A stretch of DNA of 64,000 nucleotides. Origin: Companilactobacillus futsaii JCM 17355 (GTDB lineage Bacteria > Bacillota > Bacilli > Lactobacillales > Lactobacillaceae). Positions 1 through 8,392 of this stretch are shown here, piece by piece; within the stretch, counting starts at the first letter, position 1, and each line of letters begins with the position of its first letter. The stretch lies in assembly GCF_001435505.1 (NCBI RefSeq), contig NZ_AZDO01000137.1:1-64000 (forward strand), in the 5' to 3' direction. Position numbers and translations under genes: made by a program. Under the pieces are notes generated by a model. The model searched no databases. It saw only the letters and a list, made by a program, of their open reading frames with translations, and was not told the DNA's origin.

Positions 1-68
1 ATGGAAAATATTAAGTTTTAAAAAGTGTTCGGTTATTTCTTGCAATCTGCCAAATAGAAATTGAAATC

Positions 69-108
69 TAGCCAGCCACAGAATTTTTGCGGACGACGGC
101 ATCCTTAA
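69..108. repeat. Partial copy of the GCCGTCGTCCG repeat family (3' end)
   Basis: Forty bases match the end of the dispersed module found complete at 43345-43513: the arm AGCCAGCCACAG, then TTTTTGCGGACGACGGCAT and a CTTAA flank. It lies directly next to the stop codon of the M20 peptidase gene. Bases 1-68 show no clear match, so the copy is truncated or its other half has decayed. Confidence 0.8.
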
Positions 109-109
109 C

Positions 110-1456
110 TTATCCCAATCCTAATAATTCATAACTAATCTTGATCCCATCATAGAAAGCTTTTTCAGTTAAATTCTCATTGAAATCATGATTGTGCTCA
201 TCATAATTGGCGTATGGAATCGTGAAGACTGGGACGTGCAAGTTATCTTTCCAAACGTAATTAGGTACACCTCCGGGCATCACTGGTTCGATATAAGCTT
301 TGCCGGTCGCTTTAACGATAGCTTGTTGGATTTTTTCAACTTCTTCCAAATCAACTTCTGTATGTTCTGGTGGAATGTTCCCCAAATAATTTAGTTGCAG
401 ATCCCCTGAAGCTATTTCTTTGTCAAAAGTTGCTTCCAAGTCTTGTTTGATAGCTGAAATCGACTGCTTGCCGACTAAACGACAATCAACTTTTAAACTG
501 GCTTGATGGGGAATGATAGTTTTGACACCTTTTTCCATGTAACCTGATTTGACGCTGAAGAAATTGAAGGTAGGCTCAAACATTAACTTCTCATAGTAAG
601 TTTCTTTGTCAAAATCTAGGTGCTTAATGCCAGATTGCTGCAAAATCGACTCTTTATCATATGGCAATTGTTGAATCCAAGTTTTTTCTTGTTCTGTTGG
701 TTTTTCCACCCCATCGTAAAAATGCGGTAATTTAACAGTTCCAGTTTTGATATCGTAAATCTTACCCAAATATTTCAACAGCTGTACGAATGGATTATCC
801 ATAATATTGCCTAAATTTCCTGAATGATTGTCGTGACTACCGGTTGTGGTTAATAATTCAAAGGCGAAGACGCCTCGATTGCCTAATCTCAAGACGTGAG
901 TTCCATCGGCGTTGAATGCCCCATCCATTACAAAGACTTGATCGATTTGTTGTAATTTAGTCGTAGCAATTTTTTTGACTGTTGGTTCAAGGTTGATACT
1001 GCCCTGTTCTTCTTCCCCTTCGATAAACAAAGTAACGTTGAAAGGAAATTCGTGATGCGTTTGCAAATAAGTGTACATCCCTAGGATCTGAGCCAACAAC
1101 TGTCCTTTATTGTCACCAACTCCTCGAGCATAAAAACGACCATCACATTTAGTTAATTCAAAGGGATCCGAATCCCAATAAATCGTATCTCCTGGTGTCA
1201 TGACGTCATAATGACCGTAAAACAAGACGTTCTTACTTGCTTTGCCAGCAATATTAGCCAAAATAACTGGATTACCGGCTGTGGGAATGATTTCAACCTT
1301 TGCACCTAATAGTTTTGTTAACAAATTACACAAAAATTGTACTGTTTCGTCAATTCCTTCCCCAGTGGCACTGATACTTTTCAAGGTAATCAATTTCTTC
1401 AATATCTCTTCAAACTCATTCTTGTGTTCAGTAATAAATTGATCTCTTACATCCAT
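110..1456 (-). CDS. M20 family metallo-dipeptidase
   Basis: A 448-residue M20/ArgE/DapE/CPG2-type zinc peptidase, probably a cytosolic dipeptidase. Visible metal and catalytic motifs in order are YGHYDV near residue 80, GVGDNKGQ near 114, EGEEEQG near 147, and a C-terminal NYDEHNHDF supplying the last histidine. Length fits the family. The start is set at the ATG at 1456 because GAAAAGGAGTGA lies six bases upstream; the longer frame would place this RBS inside the gene. It is transcribed divergently from the marR-type gene at 1587, and a repeat remnant abuts its stop. Exact substrate cannot be read; related enzymes cleave Xaa-His or other dipeptides. Confidence 0.85.
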   Translation of the reverse strand: MDVRDQFITEHKNEFEEILKKLITLKSISATGEGIDETVQFLCNLLTKLLGAKVEIIPTAGNPVILANIAGKASKNVLFYGHYDVMTPGDTIYWDSDPFELTKCDGRFYARGVGDNKGQLLAQILGMYTYLQTHHEFPFNVTLFIEGEEEQGSINLEPTVKKIATTKLQQIDQVFVMDGAFNADGTHVLRLGNRGVFAFELLTTTGSHDNHSGNLGNIMDNPFVQLLKYLGKIYDIKTGTVKLPHFYDGVEKPTEQEKTWIQQLPYDKESILQQSGIKHLDFDKETYYEKLMFEPTFNFFSVKSGYMEKGVKTIIPHQASLKVDCRLVGKQSISAIKQDLEATFDKEIASGDLQLNYLGNIPPEHTEVDLEEVEKIQQAIVKATGKAYIEPVMPGGVPNYVWKDNLHVPVFTIPYANYDEHNHDFNENLTEKAFYDGIKISYELLGLG

Positions 1457-1544
1457 TGAATCACTCCTTTTCATAATTGTAATAATATGACAACAACTAT
1501 TTTTTGTTAAATTAAATTGCACATTTTTTAAAATTATACTAGCA

Positions 1545-1570
1545 TATAATCGTTAGTCATCTAACGAATT
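1545..1570 (+). promoter_or_regulatory. MarR-type operator overlapping a TATAAT box
   Basis: TATAAT at 1545-1550 is followed at once by the perfect inverted repeat CGTTAG-TCAT-CTAACG (1551-1566). Flanking bases extend the symmetry (ATAAT on one side, AATTAT on the other). It lies 21 bases before the start of the MarR gene at 1587, so autorepression of the marR-MFS pair is the natural reading. Binding is inferred from position and symmetry. Confidence 0.65.
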
Positions 1571-1586
1571 ATAGAAAGGAAATTAT

Positions 1587-2006
1587 ATGTCAAAAAAATA
1601 CACCAATATGTTGCTGAAGATTGCGACCAATCATATCACTAAAAATTTTGATAATTTTGCCAAAAACTACGATATGACTTGGATGCAAATGTCGGTCATT
1701 GATTATTTGAGCCGCAACAGTGACAAAGAACTTTTCCAACGAGACATCGAAAATGAATTTTTTATTCAACGTTCGACGACAACCGTTCTATTGCAACGGA
1801 TGGAAAAGAAGGATTTGATTTACCGTCAACCTTCAAAAAAAGATGCTCGCCAAAGATCAGTCTTTCTAACTGACAAAGCACATGCACTCGAAAAAGACAT
1901 CAACAACTATATGAAAAAGCAACAAGAAACTCTTGAGGCAAATTTCTCTGCAGCAGAAATAAAGCAATTCGAGAAAATTTTACACTATTATGCCCAGGAG
2001 GTTTAA
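1587..2006 (+). CDS. MarR family transcriptional regulator
   Basis: A 139-residue winged-helix repressor. The recognition region (FIQRSTTTVLLQRMEKKDLIYRQ) and the wing basic turn SKKDARQRSVFLT are typical of MarR, as is the all-helical C-terminus used for dimerisation. The ATG at 1587 follows GAAAGGAA. The MFS gene starts three bases after the stop, so the two form an operon, and a perfect palindrome sits at the promoter. By analogy with MarR-efflux pairs it probably represses the pair until a small lipophilic or toxic ligand binds. The ligand is unknown. Confidence 0.88.
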   Translation: MSKKYTNMLLKIATNHITKNFDNFAKNYDMTWMQMSVIDYLSRNSDKELFQRDIENEFFIQRSTTTVLLQRMEKKDLIYRQPSKKDARQRSVFLTDKAHALEKDINNYMKKQQETLEANFSAAEIKQFEKILHYYAQEV

Positions 2007-2009
2007 TTT

Positions 2010-3395
2010 ATGAAAGATCAAAAAATACCTATTAACGTACTTCTGGCAGTCATTGCCACTGGTTTAATGTCATTTTGTGGAGTAATCGTTGAAACTTCAA
2101 TGAATATTTCCTTCCCCACTTTGATGAAAGAATTCAACGTGACGACTTCAACTGTTCAATGGATGACTACTATTTATTTATTAGTCGTCGCTATTATCGT
2201 TCCTTTATCATCATTTTTGAAGAAAAATTTTAAAACCAAATCATTATTTTTATGTGCTAACTTACTGTTTATTCTTGGTTTAGTAATCGACGCTCTTGCA
2301 CCAGTATTTCCAATTCTTTTGTTGGGACGCATCATTCAAGGATTAGGAACTGGGATTGCCTTACCTTTAATGTTCAATATTATCCTAGAAAATGTGCCAA
2401 CCTCAAAAATTGGTCTGATGATGGGAATCGGTACCTTGATTACTGCTGTGGCTCCTGCTATTGGGCCAACTTTTGGTGGTCTAGTCGTTAACAGTTTAGG
2501 TTGGCGTTATATTTTTGTAATTCTAGTACCAATTTTAGTGATTTCACTTTTATTAGGGGTCAAAAATATCGAACAAAAAAGTCAAATACAAGAAACTGCA
2601 TTCGACTTACTAAGTTTAATTTATTTGATTTTTACTTTTATCGGTTTAATTTACGGCTTCAGTAATATGAGTAATTTCAATCTCTTGATTGCTTTATCAT
2701 TTATCATTGGAATTTTTGGATTGCTTGGCTTCGTCGTTCGGTCTAACAAAATCAATCACCCGTTGATCAATGTTTCTATTTTGAAAAATCTTAAATTTTC
2801 CGGCCATGTTTTGAGTTTCTTTTTATTTCAAATTTTGTCACTAGGATTTGCCTTTATTTTGCCTAACTACATTCAATTAGTGAACAATCAAAATGCTACG
2901 ATTGCCGGAATGGCAGTTTTGCCTGCTGGTGTGGTCGGTGCTATCTTTGCTCCATTAGGTGGTAAGATTCTAGACAAATTCGGAGCACGTCTGCCTATTT
3001 TGTTTGGTGTAATACTCGCCGATATCTCACTACTAGTCTTTACACTTTTGAGTCGCAATTTAAACACGACCGTTATCGTTTGGGTCTACATCCTTTACAT
3101 GTGTGGTATGGGAATGTGCTCAGGAAATATCATGACCGACGGTTTAAGTCTCCTACCTGACAAAAATCAAGCTGACGGAAATGCAATTCTCAATACCCTC
3201 CAACAATTTGCCGGTGCTACTGGGACATCAATCGTCTCAGCCATCATTGCCTTAAGCCAAAATAATCACAGCTTATCGACCGAAGTTTCCACTGCTATCG
3301 GAACTCAACACGCTTTTATTATTTTATTAGTTATCGGTATTATCAATTTCTTTATTTTATACAAAGCTATTCCAAGTAATACTCAAAGAAATTAG
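2010..3395 (+). CDS. MFS multidrug efflux transporter (DHA2/EmrB-QacA type)
   Basis: A 461-residue, highly hydrophobic integral membrane protein of the drug:H+ antiporter-2 group. It shows the family signatures: an N-terminal helix with SFPTLMKEF, TTSTVQWMTTIYLLV, the motif GRIIQGLGTGIALPL, and later NAILNTLQQFAGATGTS. It follows the marR gene by three bases, with AGGAGG inside the end of that gene as its RBS. Export of drugs or toxic metabolites is inferred from family and MarR linkage. Its last 29 bases overlap convergently with the hydrolase gene. Confidence 0.87.
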   Translation: MKDQKIPINVLLAVIATGLMSFCGVIVETSMNISFPTLMKEFNVTTSTVQWMTTIYLLVVAIIVPLSSFLKKNFKTKSLFLCANLLFILGLVIDALAPVFPILLLGRIIQGLGTGIALPLMFNIILENVPTSKIGLMMGIGTLITAVAPAIGPTFGGLVVNSLGWRYIFVILVPILVISLLLGVKNIEQKSQIQETAFDLLSLIYLIFTFIGLIYGFSNMSNFNLLIALSFIIGIFGLLGFVVRSNKINHPLINVSILKNLKFSGHVLSFFLFQILSLGFAFILPNYIQLVNNQNATIAGMAVLPAGVVGAIFAPLGGKILDKFGARLPILFGVILADISLLVFTLLSRNLNTTVIVWVYILYMCGMGMCSGNIMTDGLSLLPDKNQADGNAILNTLQQFAGATGTSIVSAIIALSQNNHSLSTEVSTAIGTQHAFIILLVIGIINFFILYKAIPSNTQRN

Positions 3396-4119
3396 CGATT
3401 TTATCCATCAAACGTGGTTCAACGAGATGACCAGCTTTATATCCAGTAATGAAGGCCGTCTGTTGACCATAATTTTCTGGATGAATTTTTTCAAAGAACT
3501 TTCGTGACTGTTGATAAGGAATTCGTTTATCATCAGTCCCATGCCAAAATAACATTGGACGATTGTTGATTTTTTCCGGTTGGAGATTCAAATCATAGTA
3601 TTTGATCCAGCTCGTTAACAAATCAAAATCCTTTGGTATGTAAATATTTCTTTGCTTGGCATCTTCACGAACTAGTTTGGCATAAGCAGATAAATTCGGT
3701 GTCCCCATGATGATTGAAGCTGCATTGATCTCTGGATGTGCTGTCATTAAAGCTCCGGTCGTCATGCCACCCATTGAATATCCACCGACACCGATTTTTT
3801 GATTTTTGATCAGCTTCTTATCGTTATAAAAATCACGAATCAACGAGAATTCAGCAATATTGCCTTGAATACTGTTCCAAAAGGTCATTGAAGGAATTGA
3901 AGAAATATCCGTATGTCTTTGCCCATGATTAAGAGCATCTGGCAAGACGACACGGATATTTTTTTGTGCTAATTTACGAGCTTGGGTCAAAACTAATTCC
4001 TTACTAGAGCGCCATCCATGATAAAAAATAACTAGCGGCAACGGCTTGTGAAGGTTCTCTTTTAGTTCGACTTCTAAAACAGGAACATCTTGTATTAAAA
4101 ATTGATTTATTTTTACCAC
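3367..4119 (-). CDS. Alpha/beta hydrolase, YitV-like esterase family
   Basis: A 250-residue alpha/beta hydrolase. FYHGW near residue 32 forms the oxyanion region, GVGGYSMGGM near 117 carries the nucleophile serine (GxSxG), WHGTDDKRIP supplies the acid, and TGYKAGHLVEPR the histidine. There is no signal peptide, so it is likely cytosolic. The start is GTG at 4119, preceded by GTGAGGTGATAGC. The gene converges with the MFS gene and overlaps it by 29 bases. It resembles prolyl-oligopeptidase-type esterases such as B. subtilis YitV, but the substrate is not evident. Confidence 0.8.
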   Translation of the reverse strand: MVKINQFLIQDVPVLEVELKENLHKPLPLVIFYHGWRSSKELVLTQARKLAQKNIRVVLPDALNHGQRHTDISSIPSMTFWNSIQGNIAEFSLIRDFYNDKKLIKNQKIGVGGYSMGGMTTGALMTAHPEINAASIIMGTPNLSAYAKLVREDAKQRNIYIPKDFDLLTSWIKYYDLNLQPEKINNRPMLFWHGTDDKRIPYQQSRKFFEKIHPENYGQQTAFITGYKAGHLVEPRLMDKIANFFEYYLE

Positions 4120-4197
4120 GCTATCACCTCACTTATAATATTATCATCATGATTATAAAAAAAAATGCAGGAATAAATTAAATTCCTACATTATATA

Positions 4198-4473
4198 TTA
4201 GATATATGGTAAATTTCTATTTTTAATTTTAAATAATAATTCTTCAACGTCACGATTGTTGCGGTGACCTGTATTGATGTCATATTCGATTAACTCTCGG
4301 CGGAAGTTGATCAATTCGGTTTCCAAGTTATCGTTATATTCTAGCAACTTCAAATGCTTAAACACCAAATTGATTAGCGACCTCTCAGAGCCCAAATTGA
4401 AGGATCCAACTGATTCTTCAACGGAACGAATAAAGTTATCGCGTTCAACGTTGGAAACTTTGACTTGTTTCAA
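4198..4473 (-). CDS. Small protein of unknown function, 91 aa
   Basis: I do not recognise this protein. It is mainly helical, charged and soluble, with no membrane segment, and has a basic C-terminus. Start is a TTG at 4473 with AGAAGGGTGG seven bases upstream, a good RBS that supports expression. The gene stands alone; its upstream region carries an ATCGTCA/TGACGAT inverted repeat near 4535-4567. The leucine-rich helical middle could suggest a small dimerising or regulatory protein, but that is only a guess. Confidence 0.55.
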   Translation of the reverse strand: MKQVKVSNVERDNFIRSVEESVGSFNLGSERSLINLVFKHLKLLEYNDNLETELINFRRELIEYDINTGHRNNRDVEELLFKIKNRNLPYI

Positions 4474-4855
4474 TATGTTACCACCCTTCTATTGGAATAT
4501 CTTAATATGCAATTGTTCTTTTTATTCTCATTCATCGTCATTCATTATGCACTCTTACATTGACGATTTGTTTTCAACTTTATATAAAATACTTATAGCA
4601 ATTTGAATTTTCTATATACCATCAGTATTTTTTCTCTAATTGTTGATAATTAAATTATGACATGATGACTAAACAGTGTCACGCGATTTCACAAATGCAA
4701 CAATATATTATATGGAAATGGACTATACTTTTAAAATATTGCTATTTTGTTCAAAATATTTTTTCTTAGATGTAGAAAAGTTTTTATATTCGACTTATAA
4801 TTAAATTGGTTATATAGGCGAGATGTATTAACCTAACAATATTTTCATTGTTATC
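4474..4855. other. AT-rich intergenic region
   Basis: I see no convincing gene here. The stretch is very AT-rich and contains a TATAAT at 4796-4801 on the plus strand, without a good -35, which could start the RNA proposed at 4856-4970. The right side of the 91-residue gene's promoter region contains a 7-base inverted repeat near 4535-4567. A 30-codon plus-strand frame around 4710 lacks an RBS and is not called. Confidence 0.5.
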
Positions 4856-4970
4856 CTTTTTGAAAAGTAGTACTCCTTCTCAACTGCTTAGAAATCAGGG
4901 TTTGTGGTAGGCTCTGATTTAAAAAATTCTCGCAAAAGTAAAGGCTAGTGGTAGGCCTTTATTTTTTTTG
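4856..4970 (+). ncRNA. Candidate small RNA with twin identical-loop hairpins and terminator
   Basis: Hairpin 1 pairs 4892-4901 with 4911-4920 (AAATCAGGGT with GCTCTGATTT, including wobble pairs); its 9-base loop is TTGTGGTAG. Hairpin 2 pairs AAAGGC (4940-4945) with GCCTTT (4955-4960); its loop is TAGTGGTAG, and it runs into ATTTTTTTT as an intrinsic terminator. Two stems with unrelated sequence but nearly identical loops suggest that the loop is what is selected, either as an antisense seed or as a protein-binding site. The 5' end is uncertain. It matches no RNA family that I can name. Confidence 0.5.
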
Positions 4971-4985
4971 CTGTGAGAAAAAAAG

Positions 4986-5022
4986 GGACAAAACAACTAA
5001 AGGGGGGTTAATTGTTTTGTCC
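4986..5022 (+). other. Perfect 11-bp stem-loop with G6 loop
   Basis: GGACAAAACAA (4986-4996) pairs exactly with TTGTTTTGTCC (5012-5022). The 15-base loop contains AAAGGGGGG, which resembles a ribosome binding site. No T-run follows, so it is not an ordinary terminator. A hydrophobic frame could begin at the TTG inside the right arm (5012) but runs into the repeat at 5156. Confidence 0.45.
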
Positions 5023-5150
5023 ATCTCTATCTATCCTACCGACATTCATGATATATGCTTTTAGAGGTAATTTGTTTTCAAATACATTAAATTTAATTTA
5101 CCAATTTTGGGTTAGCGTTTTCACTTGTTTAAACATTATTGGTGTATTAC

Positions 5151-5296
5151 TTAATATGCCGTCGTCCGCAAAAATCCTGTGGCTGGCTGGAACATAGCCG
5201 ACGCGATTTTGAGCTTTTGCATGGCCCCAAAGACGCAAAATCGTGCCCACAACGTTCCAGCAATTTTCCAGGGCCGAACGGACGACGGCATCTTAA
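5151..5296. repeat. Short (solo) GCCGTCGTCCG element with complete terminal inverted repeats
   Basis: The element is bounded by ATGCCGTCGTCCG (5156-5168) and its exact complement CGGACGACGGCAT (5279-5291), with TTAA just outside on both sides. The left half matches the start of the element at 45927. The right half matches the end of modules such as 30893-31068. Inner arms GCTGGAAC/GTTCCAGC and CGATTTTG/CAAAATCG let the whole element fold as one long hairpin. It looks like an internal-deletion derivative of the composite form. It ends 30 bases past the stop of the 93-residue gene at 5326. Confidence 0.85.
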
Positions 5297-5325
5297 CACC
5301 AATTAAACTATAAATTTCTCCATCT

Positions 5326-5607
5326 TTAATCCTTTTTATTATATTCAGGATCATCCAAATCTCTAGCAATATCAACACTGTACAACTTATTGACTTCAGC
5401 ATCTTTATCAGCTGGATGTACTACTACAATGGCAATAGCACCTTTACTGCTGACGTAACCGACGAAGGTGGTAACTTCTTCAACATAGTATGGTAAACCG
5501 TCAGAATGGATGATATATTGGCCAGCAACGGGCATACTTTCGATGTAAACCTTGTTCATTCGTATATAATCGTCACCGTCGTGGAGCATAATTAAAATCT
5601 TGTACAT
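5326..5607 (-). CDS. Small acidic protein of unknown function, 93 aa
   Basis: I do not recognise a named family. The protein is beta-rich and acidic (YKILIMLHDGDDYIRMNKVY, then GQYIIHSDGLPYYVEEV and a GYVSSKGAIAIVVVHP strand) and soluble. It may be a single small barrel or sandwich domain. The ATG at 5607 is preferred because AAGGGTG lies six bases before it; an upstream GTG would overlap that RBS. It is divergent from proB at 5704 and shares a roughly 95-base promoter region with it. Its 3' end faces the repeat element at 5156. Confidence 0.6.
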   Translation of the reverse strand: MYKILIMLHDGDDYIRMNKVYIESMPVAGQYIIHSDGLPYYVEEVTTFVGYVSSKGAIAIVVVHPADKDAEVNKLYSVDIARDLDDPEYNKKD

Positions 5608-5703
5608 GAAATACACCCTTTTCTTATTCTCGCTCTTGTTTTATCTTAATAGTATTGGAAATTAATTATTTGGTCAAAATCTTTTTTTATGAGGGAATTA
5701 TAA

Positions 5704-6516
5704 ATGCAAAATAAGCGTCATATCGTTGCTGATCGAATCGTTGTTAAAATTGGTACTAGTACTTTGATTCGCCAAAACAGCAAAATCAATTTAAAAGTCA
5801 TTAAAGAACTAGCTCATGTTTTAAGTACTTTGAAAAAAGATGGCAAAGATGTCGTCTTAGTTTCTTCCGGTGCCATTGGTGTGGGAATGGGTGTTTTAGG
5901 AATCGACAAGCGTCCAATCAAAATTTCTAAGCAACAAGCTGTAGCTGCTGTCGGTCAAGCTGAATTGATGCAAATTTACAACGAAGCATTTCACGAATAC
6001 GGTATGTCTGTCGCTCAAATGTTGATCACTCGTGATATTATCGACTACCCAGAAAGTCACACCAACGTGATGAACAGTTTCCAAGAATTGTTGTCGATGG
6101 ACAATACTATCCCTATCGTCAATGAAAATGATACAGTAACAGTCTCAGAACTTGATCATCACACTAAATTTGGTGACAACGACCAACTTTCAGCTATCGT
6201 AGCTAATTTAGTCGATGCTGATTTATTGATCATGTTATCTGATATTGATGGATTCTACTCAGCTAATCCACTCAAAGTTCCTGATGCTCAACTAGTTTCT
6301 AGTATCCAAAAAATCAGTCCGACAATTATTGCCGCAGCTGGTGGTCATGGAACAAAATTTGGAACTGGTGGCATGACAACGAAGCTCAAAGCTGCTGAAC
6401 TAATTTTGAAACACAACCAAGAAATGGTCCTCACAAATGGTAAAGATCCTAACGTCATCTTCAACATCTTATCAGGAGATCCTGTCGGTACTTTGTTTTC
6501 AAAAGTTAGTGGCTAG
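5704..6516 (+). CDS. proB: Glutamate 5-kinase
   Basis: First step of proline synthesis: phosphorylation of glutamate to gamma-glutamyl phosphate. The 270-residue amino-acid-kinase fold shows VVKIGTSTLI at the N-terminus, VSSGAIGVGMGVLG, FGDNDQLSAIVANLVDADLLIMLSDIDG, and GGHGTKFGTGGMTTKLKAAE, all diagnostic for ProB. It lacks the C-terminal PUA domain of the E. coli enzyme, as many Firmicute forms do. The ATG at 5704 follows GAGGGAATTATAA. A MarR gene is inserted 12 bases downstream, before proA. Confidence 0.95.
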   Translation: MQNKRHIVADRIVVKIGTSTLIRQNSKINLKVIKELAHVLSTLKKDGKDVVLVSSGAIGVGMGVLGIDKRPIKISKQQAVAAVGQAELMQIYNEAFHEYGMSVAQMLITRDIIDYPESHTNVMNSFQELLSMDNTIPIVNENDTVTVSELDHHTKFGDNDQLSAIVANLVDADLLIMLSDIDGFYSANPLKVPDAQLVSSIQKISPTIIAAAGGHGTKFGTGGMTTKLKAAELILKHNQEMVLTNGKDPNVIFNILSGDPVGTLFSKVSG

Positions 6517-6528
6517 AAGGAGAAATAT

Positions 6529-6948
6529 ATGGAAAAAAATTTTCCGATTGAAAAAGCCATTATCAGCTTGATCAACTGCTACAAAAATTTAGTCACTAAA
6601 AAAATGCGCCCGCTCGGTCTTTATCCGGGGCAAGACATGATTTTATTGGAATTATTAAAAGAAGACCGCATTGCCCAAAATCAACTGGTAGTCGCTCTTT
6701 GCGTAGATCACTCAACTATTGCCAAATCTATCAGCCGAATGCTAAAAAGTGGCTTAGTCCGAACTGAAAAATCCACTAAAGATAAACGTATCACCTTAGT
6801 CAGTTTGACTCCTAAAGGAACTGCTTTGGCTAAACAAGTTGAAGAAATTTGGCAAGAAGCTGAACAAAACGCTACCGCTGATATGAGCGATGAAGAACAA
6901 CGTTTATTTATTGAAATGATTGATCACATCATCAAAAATTTTAATTAA
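6529..6948 (+). CDS. MarR family regulator between proB and proA
   Basis: A 139-residue winged-helix protein: LYPGQDMILLELLKED leads into the recognition helices (DHSTIAKSISRMLKSGLVRTEK), and the wing is STKDKRITLVSLTPKG. It starts 12 bases after proB with AGAAGGAGA as RBS, so it is very likely co-transcribed with proB. Two similar GTTGACNGCNAC sites and a terminator lie between it and proA, suggesting that it controls itself or proA. MarR regulators inside a proBA locus are uncommon; the effector cannot be read. Confidence 0.88.
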   Translation: MEKNFPIEKAIISLINCYKNLVTKKMRPLGLYPGQDMILLELLKEDRIAQNQLVVALCVDHSTIAKSISRMLKSGLVRTEKSTKDKRITLVSLTPKGTALAKQVEEIWQEAEQNATADMSDEEQRLFIEMIDHIIKNFN

Positions 6949-6959
6949 AACTAATTTAT

Positions 6960-7010
6960 GTTGACAGCCACACATTTTTGGAGTAATTTTATTACTACGT
7001 TGACGGCAAC
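6960..7010 (+). promoter_or_regulatory. Pair of putative MarR operators upstream of proA
   Basis: Two related sites, GTTGACAGCCAC (6960-6971) and GTTGACGGCAAC (6999-7010), sit 39 bases apart. The second is a clean palindrome, GTTG-ACGG-CAAC. Both also contain TTGAC, and the first has TAATTT 17 bases on, so they may overlap weak promoters. Assignment to the upstream MarR gene is by proximity only. Confidence 0.5.
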
Positions 7011-7041
7011 ATAATCAACAATTAAATTAATACTTAGACGT

Positions 7042-7073
7042 AAATAGTGGATGCAGCCGTCCACTATTTTTTT
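7042..7073 (+). terminator. Intrinsic terminator between the MarR gene and proA
   Basis: AAATAGTGGA (7042-7051) pairs with TCCACTATTT (7060-7069), followed by a T-run. It should separate the proB-marR transcript from proA, unless it is read through. A TATACT at 7082-7087 just downstream may be the -10 box of a dedicated proA promoter. Confidence 0.8.
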
Positions 7074-7124
7074 GTACATGCTATACTTAAAGATAAATCA
7101 AAAAAGCGTTTTAGGAGTGATTTC

Positions 7125-8372
7125 ATGACGAACCTTGAACAAATGGGTCAAAATGCTCAGAGTGCTGCTTTTGAATTAGGACAATTAGGTACTAAGAAAA
7201 AGAATACTGCCCTTTTGAATATGGCCAACGCTCTAGTAGTTAATACGGAAAAAATTATCGAAGCTAATAAAGAAGACGTTGAAAATGCCAAGAAAAATGG
7301 TATTAAAAAGGCCATGATCGACCGTCTTTTGTTAACTCCTGATCGAATCAACGACATGTCTGACGGTTTGCGCCAAGTAATGGACCTTGAAGATCCAATC
7401 GGCAAAATCGATCGTGGCTGGCAAACTGCTACTGGTTTGGACATTACTCAGGAACGGGTTCCTTTAGGTGTTATCGGAATGATCTATGAAGCTCGTCCTA
7501 ACGTAACTGTCGACGCGGCTGGACTATGTTTTAAAGCTGGTAACGCAGTAATTTTACGTGGTGGTAAAGAAGCTATCAATTCTAATATTATCTTGTCAGA
7601 AGTTTTACGCCAAGCCTTGAAGGATTCTGATATTAATCCTAATGCTGTGCAATTGATCGACGACGTTAGCCACGAAACAGCTCAAAAAATGATGGAATTA
7701 ACTGACTACATCGATGTTTTAATTCCTCGTGGTAGTGGTAAATTTATCAAGATGGTCGTCAACAAGGCCAAAGTTCCTATCATTGAAACTGGTGCCGGCA
7801 ATTGTCACATTTACGTTGATAAAGACGCTGACTTAGAAAAAGCACTCAAAATTATCATCAATGCCAAAGTTCAACGCCCTTCTGTCTGCAACGCAGCTGA
7901 AAAAGTTGTTTTACACAAAGACATCGCTAATGAATTTTTACCTGATCTTTACGATGCCTTACGCGCTAACAATGTTGAAGTCCGTGGTGACGTTCTAGCT
8001 AAAGCCATTGAACCAGATATCGTCCCCGCTACCCAAGAAGATTGGGGTACTGAATACGATGACTACATCATTGCTATCAAAGTAGTCGATTCAATTGACG
8101 ATGCTATCAAGCACATCAACAAATACAACACTAAACACAGTGAATCAATCATTACTGAAAATTACACTGCTAGTCGTAAATTCATGAAGCAAATCGATGC
8201 CGCAGTCGTTTATACCAATGCTTCAACTAGATTTACCGATGGCCAACAATTCGGCTTCGGAGCTGAAATTGGTATCAGTACTCAAAAACTTCACGCTAGA
8301 GGTCCTATGGGCGCTAACGAATTAACAACTACTAAGTATTTGGTCCAAGGTGATGGACAAATTAGACATTAA
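7125..8372 (+). CDS. proA: Glutamate-5-semialdehyde dehydrogenase (gamma-glutamyl phosphate reductase)
   Basis: Second step of proline synthesis: NADPH-dependent reduction of gamma-glutamyl phosphate. The 415 residues cover the whole aldehyde-dehydrogenase-like family: VPLGVIGMIYEARPNVTVDAAGLC, LRGGKEAINSN, the VPIIETGAGNCHIYVD strand, and KVQRPSVCNAAEKV with the catalytic cysteine; it ends with the usual MGANELTTTKYLVQGDGQIR. The ATG at 7125 is chosen because TAGGAGTGA precedes it; the longer frame includes terminator sequence. Together with proB it makes glutamate semialdehyde; proC is not in the window. Confidence 0.95.
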   Translation: MTNLEQMGQNAQSAAFELGQLGTKKKNTALLNMANALVVNTEKIIEANKEDVENAKKNGIKKAMIDRLLLTPDRINDMSDGLRQVMDLEDPIGKIDRGWQTATGLDITQERVPLGVIGMIYEARPNVTVDAAGLCFKAGNAVILRGGKEAINSNIILSEVLRQALKDSDINPNAVQLIDDVSHETAQKMMELTDYIDVLIPRGSGKFIKMVVNKAKVPIIETGAGNCHIYVDKDADLEKALKIIINAKVQRPSVCNAAEKVVLHKDIANEFLPDLYDALRANNVEVRGDVLAKAIEPDIVPATQEDWGTEYDDYIIAIKVVDSIDDAIKHINKYNTKHSESIITENYTASRKFMKQIDAAVVYTNASTRFTDGQQFGFGAEIGISTQKLHARGPMGANELTTTKYLVQGDGQIRH

Positions 8373-8392
8373 TATTTTTAGAGATATTACTG

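Noticed and set aside
3367-3395. Overlap of the MFS and hydrolase genes as a sequencing artefact
   Set aside because: Both C-termini are of normal family length; a 29-base convergent overlap is common in compact genomes.
4710-4803. 30-codon frame near 4710 as a toxin-like peptide
   Set aside because: No ribosome binding site and no antisense RNA; composition follows AT-rich background.
5012-5197. 61-codon plus-strand frame, hydrophobic, starting at TTG in the right arm of a hairpin
   Set aside because: Although AAAGGGGGG precedes it, the frame ends inside the repeat element at 5156, whose sequence is not coding; the hydrophobicity comes from AT-rich DNA.
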